Assembly (NCBI GenBank): GCA_021234535.1
Contig: CM037840.1
Location: 20,887,059 to 20,951,058 of the forward strand
Length of the DNA stretch: 64,000 nucleotides
Source of the DNA: Stichopus chloronotus
Taxonomy: Eukaryota > Echinodermata > Holothuroidea > Aspidochirotida > Stichopodidae
Direction of reading: 5' to 3'
The translations under genes were made by a program, and so were the position numbers. Below the pieces are notes generated by a model that saw nothing but the letters and a program-made list of their open reading frames with translations, made no database searches and was not told the origin of the DNA. This document shows positions 54,450-64,000 of the stretch, one piece after another; position 1 is the stretch's first letter; each line of letters begins with the position of its first letter.

Positions 54450-54473
54450 ATGGACGAAAACGGTATTTCCCAG
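54450..54473 (+). CDS. Candidate micro-gene, exon 1
   Basis: ATG in good context (ACCAAATGG) encodes MDENGISQ, followed by CAG|GTGTCT, a possible but non-consensus donor. Read through, the frame stops after four more codons. The support is its position just downstream of a clean TATA box and its phase-0 fit with 55791-55859. I do not recognise the peptide. Confidence 0.35.
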
Positions 54474-55234
54474 GTGTCTCTATTGTAACGAGTTTTGAAA
54501 TGGGTATCTCATATCTGTTATTTCTCAGTTAATAAGAAAGATCTATTTATGAAAATGATACCTATCATGATGGGTTGTGATGTCACACAAGAGTCATGAT
54601 GAATTATGTATTTTTTTTTTCATTTATTATTCGAGCGCTTGGCAAAGTTTGTGTGCTGAGCCCGACACTTTTTCATTATGGACAGACACCCCAGCCCCAA
54701 ACCAGGTTCGTCACCACCATTGAAATAAAATGAACAATATCCAGATGTAAGTGATTAATACAATGATCACTCTACACTACCGTAGAACTAAATGAGCGTG
54801 CGCTGTATGTTTTTTTTTTTTTTCTTGAGAGGTTCAGCGGAGAGTAAATGAAATGATGCACGCGTAGCATGAAGTGAAAGGGAAATTGAAAAAGCAATGT
54901 TACATTACGTGGATGACGGGCGTTGTTCACAGTGAGGGCATGCGAGGCGAAGGAAAGGACACCATTTTCCATTAGAAAATTTCATTACTGGGCATGTTTG
55001 AACTTGTGATGAACCCACGCTGTTTTGGGTGAAGCGTCATTCAAACAGATGAAAAAAAATGGTTTTGCACATGAATATTAAAATGATTAAACTAACGTAA
55101 CGAAAGAGCCCGAAGTTGTGTCACAGTCAAGACTGCACGGCGTCAAACGTTTGCCCCAGTAATAAGCCGAGTGGATTTCTCCCCGGGGTATTTTGGCGAA
55201 TGTTCATCGCGAAAAATGACCAAATCACCTGCAT

Positions 55235-55540
55235 ATTAATAACCAAATTAATCAGACAAAATGAGAGAGAGGATAATAAGACTTGAACTTGAGAGACAAA
55301 ATACTTCACCAGTTAAACTTGTTATTGTTAATGTTATATTTGCTGGTCTGTTTCTCATTTTAATTGGTGTATTGGGATGTAAGCTTCCTATACATATCCA
55401 AACCAGAATATTCATCATGCGCGGGCACAGTATAATGAACGCATTGCTAACCGACGCTGCAACATATTAACAACCAAATTAATCAGACAAAATGAGAGGA
55501 GAGAGTATAATAAGACTTGAACTTGAAACTGACAAACAAA
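55235..55540. repeat. Direct repeat of about 60 bp, 228 bp apart
   Basis: AACCAAATTAATCAGACAAA then ATGAGAG...ATAATAAGACTTGAACTTGA is present near 55241-55295 and again near 55470-55530, with an AG insertion. It lies inside the intron of the candidate micro-gene. Confidence 0.9.
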
Positions 55541-55790
55541 ATTGTGAGGAACACTGTGTTGAGAGGTCCCTCCAATTACACGCACCCGGCCAGGCTCAAC
55601 GTCCCCCATTTATTTTGGGGCATAGGCCTATTAACTGGAATGGTTATAGTTAACAGTAATACAACAATGATTCATTTAAAGGCAAAAGATGGAAAAATTG
55701 TCCTTAGTTTCCTTCCCGCACAATTACGATTTTAGAATAACTTCAACAGTTTACAGAAAATGAGTCATTTTTCTGATGTGTGTGTTTTAG

Positions 55791-55859
55791 AAGGAGGGGA
55801 ACAAATCTGATGAAGCACTGAGCCAGTTGAAGAAACTGCAAGTCAACGATGCGTCATGA
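55791..55859 (+). CDS. Candidate micro-gene, terminal exon
   Basis: The acceptor TGTGTGTTTTAG is followed by 22 sense codons and TGA, encoding KEGNKSDEALSQLKKLQVND then AS. It is charged and has helix-like heptad spacing (L, L, L), with an amino-acid composition typical of real protein. Joined to 54450-54473 it gives about 30 residues with no signal peptide, so the product would be intracellular; internal exons may be missed. An alternative is that this is the last exon of a different, longer gene. Confidence 0.35.
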   Translation, partial: KEGNKSDEALSQLKKLQVNDAS

Positions 55860-58800
55860 CATTTTTTTAGACTGAGTGCAACATATTTTTTCTCTTCCCT
55901 TTTGTGGGTAAACCTTTGTTATTTATTTCTCTTTTATTTTGGCAGAAGCGACATACATACGGTATACATACAGTCTTGCTAACTAAATGCATGGAAATGA
56001 AAATTCTCTGTGGCTTCTGTCATCCAACACGGGTTGTCACCTTGCAAATTCACTAGCTTTCCTCCTACCCTCTCTTCCTCAATCCCCCAAGCCCTGAAGT
56101 TGACCCTTAAATGTCAGCCCAGAAAGCGATCGATGATTCACTAAGAGGTTTGGTTTGTATATACGACTTATTGAATACATGAAATATCAACCAAAGCAGC
56201 ATTAATCAACAGAAACTATCAGCCGTTTAATGAAAACGCAGTTTTGCAGTTTCGTATTTGGCCTGGATCAAAGTAGAGAATTTGACCCCCCCCCAAAAAA
56301 AAAAAAAAAAAAAAACGTCAGACAGTACTGAGTCTCATAATTCTTGCATTTTCTTGATTACATGACGGAATTCTACTCATCGAAACTCATAATTTGTGCA
56401 TAATTAATTCTTTTGAAAGAAGACTGTTCATGAAGATATTTCATTCAGCTAGAATAGCTCTCTGCAGTAGACATTTGGCACTTCAAATAAACCCATGAAC
56501 TCACAGGACTTCAACGGTGGCTATTCGGCCAGCATGTTGAGTGCGAAACTGACTTGCCCATGTATAATACTCTTTAAGTGTGTTGGCAGATTTCCTGATC
56601 GTATGGCAGTCAGATTGTCGTCTGGAAACCGCAGATAGGTTGTTTTTTTTGTTCACATATTTTATTTTTAGAGTTTGCTCCCATTGTTATTTATCCTCTG
56701 AGCTCATGATAGATGGATCTGCCAAATAAAACAATAGATAATTTGGGAAGACAAAAAATTGTTTACCCCTGGCGAACTGAAAGAATTTCAATCCCTTTTT
56801 CCTTTATGGTCCTGCTATACCCTTGTTTTTGTCTTTTTGATTTGGAACAGTTCTCTGTGCAGTCATTCTCTGTGACTGTCCTTTCAAAACGAAAAAAAAC
56901 CTTCGAAGCAGTTCATACAAAGTTCACCATCACTACCCTGGGGAGGATTTTTCCAATAATTTTATCATTTCCCTTTAAAAAGAGAGGTAGAAAAAATGGA
57001 TAAAAGCGATACATAAGCCAGTCAGAAATCGTTACAGCCCGTCGCTGCATGTAACTAAAGAAAAGCCTCGTCTCTATGGCTTCAGGCCACACATACATGT
57101 ATCGAGCCAATGTGACAGGCGTATATGGAGCATTATGACCGCAGGGCAGACTTTGGCGTAAATAGACTGACATTCCAAAGGCACTCGTCTCCGAAATCCT
57201 TGGCTTTACGCATAAGAAAGAAAATGGCAATCTCAAAATAAAAGAAACAATGGTAAGGAATTAGCGTTTCAGCGAATAATTCCACACATTGTGTTTCTTG
57301 CTTAATTTTAAGTGGGTTATTATTTTTTTTTTTTTCAAAGAACCGGATGAAAAACTTGAAGAGCGCCTGCAACATAGGAATACACATGAACCTTACTGTC
57401 ACTTTCAACTTTCATACATATTCATGAGAATGAATGATAGGTGCGATTGAAATGTCGAAAAAGCCCTCTCGTTTTAACGATTAGGAGTTTTAAGTTTAGT
57501 TTAGTGTGAGTTCTATAAAACTTTTGAACCGCTGTTTACCCCAGGAGCAAGTTTTCACCGCCAGGCCTTCGAGACAACGAAATACATTTCTTTGACTTGT
57601 TACATGTAAATAAACTCTATAGTAACCACCGAGAATAATCTTTAAAATAACACTTTTTTTCTTACATTTATCCACGTCTCACATACACACATACCTTAAT
57701 TATTAAATCGAAGTGCATGTTCAACAAGCTTGCCTTGTGTTTGTCCCTTTTTTTCAATTTTCTCGGTAGGTTTATAACACCCCGGGCATGGTGTTGTAGA
57801 TCTTAATACGCACAACTGTTTTACCGATAAACTTCACCCCAGTCTATCAAATTTGGAGAATCCTTGGTCTACTTCAATTGGTTCACGGGTAGGATGCCTC
57901 ACTTTTCAGTGTTACCATGATGGAAGTATGTGGCCGCAGTTTGCGCTCATCAGTTAGTTGCTCAGTTATTCGCTCATTTTGTTGCCACTGGCTAGACGCA
58001 ACAGTCACAGCCGGTTGTCGGGGTTTGCTCAGATTGAGAAGGCCTTTGTAGGGATCTATTCTGTAATAGCTCAATAATTAAACACACACAGGTTACCTAA
58101 GACCCACATTCCTTGCATGTATACATACTAACTTTGCTCATAAACATTGCTAAGAAACCTCTAGCAGCCATCCACCCCCCCCCCCCCCACCCCACATTTC
58201 TTATGATCGTCCACCATAGTAGTTTCCGTTTTTACACCGGTTGTGGATCAATGGCAGTATACAAGGTGGTATACCAAACAGGCAATGGACATATTAGTGA
58301 TTGCGATCAGGTCAACAGTATCGGAGCGGCCAGCACCATAGCGGACTTTTTTTGTTTTCGTCCAACTTATCGCTACCAAAAAAAAAAAAAAGTGGGGAAG
58401 GCAGTCACAGCCCGAACTCTACTCAGGCTAAGTGGCCATGTGAATGCAACGGTCTGAGGTATAAATTTAACAGAGAGAGGGAAGATTGCCAAAGTAAAAG
58501 AATTCTTTAGCCACCTTTCGATACAAATGAGTAGGTGGTGCTTCCATGAAGAAACCTTGAGTCATCCTCTACAGAAAGCTGATAGTTACAGAACCATTCA
58601 AAAATTCAATTTGCATGTTAAAGAAGTTTCAAATTTTAGTGCAATTCTTGGGATTTCTTACAATGCAACATATCACCAACAACATGGCGAACAAATACCG
58701 CATCTTCTATGCCGCGAAACTGCACACACAATCTGTGCTAACGATCTGTGATTAAAAGTATACCAACAAACGTGAGCTGATAAATCAAGGGTACCTCGAA

Positions 58801-61800
58801 ACCTTAGCTCATTTACCGCAACAGTTGATATGTGGTCAATGCGGGGGCCATATGCCTGCAATGCATACAACCATACCCGGTCGAGTTACTAAAATTTTCT
58901 TGTAAAATTGTAGCAAGGCTTAGTTGTGCAATTTCTTGGAACTATCCAGATAGTTACGTAATCAGAGTTTTTTTTTTTAAATCAATTCTCTTTTTTTTCC
59001 TCGACCATCGTCCAACAACTCGACGTGTTTTTAGTACACTCTACCGCGCAATCGCACTCGCGCATATGTGAATCATCTGTACCCGCACCGGTATAGCTCA
59101 TATCAAGTGATCACAAAAAATGAAATCCCAGACAAATACAGTCAGTTATGTCACAAATACTATCCAAAAAGAGAATGGGGGCGCACGAAGATCATCACCT
59201 GCAAGAGTGTTATGACAGGAGGGTGCAGGGCTTGTCAATATTCATGCCAGATACGAGGGGGGTAGGAGCGGGGGGAGGGGGAGGTAAGAAGATATTGTGG
59301 TCTACAGTATCAGTGTGTACGGTTTAGACGTAAGAGGCTGTATACTTATATTACATGTGCTCATTCTGGAAAAAAAAAAAAAAAAAAACATTTGTATTGG
59401 AGTTTGCAGTAAGTCTTCGTCTCCATCATGACCTATATACTTCTGCCACTTCCTTGTTCATGTTATTTTAACTTGAAGGTCATTTTCGTTTTCAGCAGGA
59501 GCGCTTGAATCATCCTAAAAAAAAACACACAATTTAAACTCATTTGGAGTGGAAGTGGAACATGAGACCAAAACAAAATTTGTATTTCTTTCAAACTTAA
59601 CTTTCAACAAAGGCTTGAATCAGCTGAACCCCAAATCTTAGCCGGATGATTGTTCAAGATCGAAATGAAGACAGTAATTCTGAGAGCAAACTCTTCTTCT
59701 CCTCCTTTGAAGAAAATCAATTAAGAAAAATCCTGCATAGGATTGAAAGTTTAATCAAAGAAGGCAAATTCCTTGGACAACAATTATATCAACCTGATCC
59801 TCATCTTTATTGTCTTCGTTTAGCCCTACAGCATGTCACTTTCCAATTCCCCCCGTCCCCCAGTCTATGCTTACCATGGTGGGAAATCCACTGGGTAGTT
59901 TAGTTTAAAGGGAAATGTTGTGTTTTGTGTTACAGAAGAAATCATCAGTACTATAATATATATCATACAATATCTTCTTTTTTCACAAGACGGCAGGACC
60001 TTCTTCTTTTCAGTGAAAGAATAAGTTTTTCACAGATAGAAATTCAGTTATTTAGTGTTGCTCAAGAATAATTTGTTCAGCCAAACTTAAATTCAAGTTG
60101 CTGCATCTTCTATAACTCATCTAACAGCATGTCTGTTTTGAGGAGGTCAGTGAAAGTATTGCTATGCCAAACCCATTCTCCTAGCTTGCCTAACCATCAG
60201 GTGACAGACACCACTCAGTCACACCGAAAGATGTAGGGTACGGTACATTCCTAGAAAAAGTCCGCAGCCTCTTTAGCGTATTACGTAATAAATTGATCGT
60301 AATACAATTTAGTCAGAGCCGTACCATTAACAGTATAAAATAAGATCAACACAGCAAACTTAAGTACAAATTTAATCAGAGGCACTGTGGTGAATCTCTT
60401 CCTGGAAATCGGTGCAGGAATAGGCGGCCATCTTTCAATGTATCCACAGTGATGATTAAGGCCTATATATGTAATATTTACACAGGCTGCAGGGACTGAA
60501 TCAAGGCTGTCAAAGAACAGCAGTAATTTAAAAATTCGGAGGAAAAAGACTGAGCAACTACAAGCTCGTACCGTTCAGGGGTAGCAGTGGCTGGAGGGCG
60601 CCCCATCACAAACTCTGTGCGAAAACCACGTAGACTACTTCAAGGGTCTTGCTTACAACTAGGGGTGGGAGGGGTCTCTGGTATATTTTTTCGTCTGGTT
60701 CTTAGTTTGGGTTGAATTGTAGCCTACGTTTGCCTTCTTCTTTGGTGGTCCGTAAAACGTACAGTATAGGTTAATAACAATATCTTATCTACAAATAGGG
60801 GCAACTTTGCCAGCTCATTAGAACCCTTTACTCTTCAGCATTTTCTGTCTCAACACCACATACCATGTCAGACCAGCAACGAACCGTCTGAGCGGGTCTG
60901 GGTCGAAACTATAGGGACATGGCCACTATGCAGTATTGCAGTATAGGCATACCCGAAAGTAGGCAAAAAAATGTTTAAAGATGAACCCACTTGAGAAAAA
61001 TGAACGTTTTAAAAGCAAAACTTCAAAACTGAGTACGTTTCTGGCACCAAATCGCATCTGAGGGTATTCAGTTCAGTATGGCCGGAAAATAAGGGGGGGG
61101 GGGGTCCCGTCCCATCACTGTGCCACCAGTTTGACCCCTATGACACAAAAGACCTGGATACCCCCAGTTAACAAACCAAGAAGCAAGCTGGTGAAGGGGA
61201 ACGACAAATCAGTTGTCAAATTCCGGTTGCCTACATCTCCAGAAGTTGTACATAGTTTCATAGTTTTGACGCAAGTAGACCTTACAAAGGCCAATTGATC
61301 GAGAAATATCTGGCGTCCGAGAGTACTAGAAACTAGATGTGGGTGTTCTCTCTAAGACACAATGAGAGGTATTCCCCTTCTTCTTATAAGTAGGGGACAG
61401 TGGTGGTCGCCGGTGGCTGGGGGAACAGCCTCTCAGTAACGGTTTTTTTTTTTTTAGGTCCTGCAAGAGTGAAAGAGTGCTTGTGGATACTGGGTGGGTG
61501 ATCTAGGGGGCTTTTCATCAGAAAATTATCGGTGATGCGTACGTCATCAGATCGTGGCTCTCCGTTTGTATGGCGTTCCCGCAACACAAGTTGAAAAGTG
61601 CATGTGGTGATGGACGCAACTCGGGAGTCTCGGCCCCGGAAAGGTGCACGCCGCCAACTACAGGGATATGGAAATTGTTGTCGACCGTGTCAGAGGAAAG
61701 AACCTTGAATACTAATTCAGGTTTTTAACCAATGAGCATCGTCGTCAGCGGCGTTGAGCCACCGGACATTTCTCCGGCCGACGGCGGACCAAATTTTGTT

Positions 61801-62331
61801 ATCGGGGATTCCTGTCACTTCAATTTTCATCTCTTAATATACTTATGAAGGATGTTATCACAGTGATTTCTCGTCGTTGCATTTCCTTAACAAAGGATGT
61901 TGACAAATATGGCCAATCATTGACTGTAGGCTGTAGACGAAACATACAGAAGGTACCATTGACAGACCATATCATACGCACACCGGAAATATTGTCGACC
62001 TGTCGCAATCCAGGCAAGGCGATCTATCAACTGAGAAGTTTTGGCTCAGTGCCCAGCTGTTGAAACGCCTCTGTTACGCTACGGATTGCACCATATCCGT
62101 GCACTGATAACGACACACACACCTCTTGACTTGAAAATAGCCATTCCTTTGTTCCCCGCATATGTATTGCATTTATTTAACTCGGTTAACCTGCAGCCGA
62201 CCCCTGTTGCTATTACTCAACGTGCGATGACTAACCATCATTTCCACACTTTATAATATATGCCTCTACGCGCTCCACAGAAACGCAGAAAGAACCTCGA
62301 TTAGCCGGGATGAAGACAAACAAATACGTAC
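55860..62331. other. No gene recognised
   Basis: AT-rich, with long homopolymers (poly-A near 56296, poly-C 58173-58189, poly-A near 59370) and repeat copy D. No exon with family-level similarity was seen on either strand. Confidence 0.5.
59905..60150 (-). repeat. 300-bp dispersed repeat, copy D (inverted)
   Basis: Starts TTAAAGGGAAATG, the reverse of copy C's end, and carries the reverse complement of ATTCTTGAGCAACA and GAATTTCTATCTGTGA. The TTAA at the end suggests that the family is itself a TTAA-targeting DNA element. Confidence 0.65.
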
Positions 62332-62720
62332 CTTGGAGTGTTTCCAGGAAACGGCGCAAGTGTTATTCCTGAATCACCCCAGTTCAGTTATTTAGCAACG
62401 AAGCTGCTGCGTTAGAGGTATTTCCATTGGCTGTTTTATCGCTTTGCATCGGAAACCCGGCGAGCAGCTCGGGGAATAAACATATGCTCGTCGACAGGTT
62501 CATATCGGGGACACGGGTTCGATGCACGAGGAAGAGCGACTTTTCGCAAGTTTAAGTTCAGCGCGGAGAGCCGACGTTACTATGGTAGCTCAGATATCGT
62601 GGCGGGACAATTGCGGCGTAGACTGCAGATGACATCAGGGACGTCTGGGATGTAAATTTCATTGGTTACAGCTCGCCTCGCAATTACGTAATAAAGGCCG
62701 CGGCGATTTTCGCTGCCAAG
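62332..62720 (-). promoter_or_regulatory. CpG-rich CCAAT block with a minus-strand splice donor
   Basis: CpG-dense DNA with two CCAAT boxes read on the minus strand (62426-62430; 62661-62665). Downstream on the same strand is a near-consensus donor CCAAG|GTACGT (exon edge 62332). This is what a non-coding first exon would look like. It could be a distal alternative start for the ZNF395-like gene (about 15 kb away) or belong to an unseen gene. Confidence 0.3.
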
Positions 62721-64000
62721 GTTTTGGAGACGAAATGCTGACTTTCCGATAAATTGGCGGGAACATAATCAGTAATTCGATTAAACTAAGGGAAGGGATC
62801 ATGTTTGGTGGATATATGTTTCACATTTATTAACCAAACGTTTGCCTTTTGAATTAGAAGTACGTTAGACAAATGGAAATGACGGTGCCTACACTAATAA
62901 TAGATTTGCGACACAAGTAGATGATGGGGTCATTTGGTTCTGCTTGCTTATGATGCTCAACCGAAAATAGAGAAAGGAAGGAGAGGGGGGGGGGGGTAGG
63001 TTAAGGGGGTCATTACATGTCATTCCCAGCAGCAATTCAAGACGGGTTTTATTTTGGGGGTTGCTTTAGTCAAGGGAGTTGTAGCTCCATGTTTCATCCT
63101 ACGCATATTACCTTTAATACTTCACTTTCTTTCTCGATATTTATGAAACATTTGGCACTCCGAATCCGATGCTAAACGAAGGCTCTATAGAATCATGCGC
63201 TGGGTGAATAATGAGTTGGTCCTGGCTAGCTTCAGAATGGTAGTGTTACTTTTTGAGATGGAAACGACTTGAAGCAATCAATCCGTGAGAGAATTAAGCT
63301 TCAAATTTTGAGCAAAGCAAAGGCAAACCACCTTCACATTTTGTTTTGCTCGAATTCTTACACTGGATTTCGTGGTGCATGGTCGATAGATTTTTCTGTC
63401 ATGTTTTGGTCTTTATCCTCATGGCATCTTATGGGACTTGTTTGGCCCTTCTTTCCTCTTTAGCCTGTTTAGTTATAGGCCTACCATATTAAAGTGATCT
63501 CTCAACCGCTCCCATGTCCCTGGTCGTGCAAGCTTTAACGAGAACTTGAAGTTTAATAGTGCTCAACGAAGCATATACTGACAGGCACACAGAGACCCAT
63601 CATGTTCAAGTCGTGGGCAGTAACACATACATGGCCATCTGAAGCGTAAACAATGTAATTGCATGTATATCATACTAGGTCAACCGAGCTGTAGCGCGAA
63701 CGGACTGAAGATGTATATACGTTAACCTGTACTGAATAATTACGGAAGGTCAAATCATGATGCCAAGCACTCTCAAAGATCATACAAATTACTGACCAGT
63801 TACAGTTATTCTTGCAACACAGTTTGTGAGGAAATAATGAAATTACGATGCTGTATATCCATGGTAACTATATTTAAGGTCAGAGATAAGGCTTTAGTTA
63901 ATCAAAATCAGTCGTGCCAACGTTCTCTGAGAGAAAAAAAAATAATTAGTGAAAAGTCTCTCATTTCTTTCATCACGTGACTTATGTAAGACACTTTAAA

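Noticed and set aside
59646..59903. 85-codon open frame on the plus strand next to repeat copy D
   Set aside because: It ends at the repeat boundary (59905) and has no domain or splice context.
62500..62540. GGGTTCGATGC resembling a tRNA B box
   Set aside because: The consensus end CC is missing and no cloverleaf or A box can be drawn upstream.

Overview
The window is animal nuclear DNA. It has phase-consistent split exons with GT-AG introns of about 0.6 to 3.5 kb, microsatellites, foldback DNA elements and a decayed non-LTR retrotransposon. A deuterostome marine invertebrate fits best, and I lean towards an echinoderm, perhaps a sea cucumber. That placement rests on gene content and overall sequence style, not on a marker gene. 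Two protein genes can be rebuilt exon by exon, both on the minus strand. LAYOUT. About 18.1 kb down to 4.08 kb holds a secreted S1-family serine protease. A signal peptide is followed by a short propeptide ending in RRRKR, a catalytic domain with His98, Asp157 and Ser262, and then five LDL-receptor class A modules, one per exon, all bounded by phase-1 introns. The 3' end is not found in the window. About 47.2 kb down to 33.99 kb holds a complete eight-coding-exon gene of 546 residues. It is an orthologue of the ZNF395/SLC2A4RG/ZNF704 family (HDBP/GEF; Glut4EF in flies), with an N-terminal Tudor-like DUF4772 region, one C2H2 finger and a C-terminal C-clamp. A CCAAT/GC-box promoter lies just upstream of its ATG. 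BETWEEN THE GENES (18.8-33.5 kb) the DNA is mostly mobile-element debris. It includes a TA-flanked foldback element with a TTAA-flanked MITE nested inside it, a frameshifted reverse transcriptase relic, a long AT microsatellite, a second TTAA foldback element, and a second member of the TA foldback family. UPSTREAM of the ZNF395-like gene (47.5-64 kb) no large gene is visible. There is a candidate TATA-driven two-exon micro-gene on the plus strand (54.37-55.86 kb), a CpG-rich block near 50.3 kb with CRE/AP-1/E-box motifs, and a CpG-rich, CCAAT-bearing block near 62.3-62.7 kb that may be a distal promoter. Introns and flanks carry dispersed repeats. One family has about 150-bp units rich in TGACCTTTGACC (a DR1 nuclear-receptor motif), and four copies of a separate roughly 300-bp family are present. 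Poly-C/poly-G tracts are unusually frequent. The two genes have no evident functional link: one product is an extracellular protease, the other a nuclear DNA-binding protein. I found no clearly new multi-gene system. The most novel-looking items are the protease architecture (C-terminal LDLRa string, two modules each lacking the same disulfide, Gly at the specificity position), the micro-gene candidate, and several ordered cis-element clusters.
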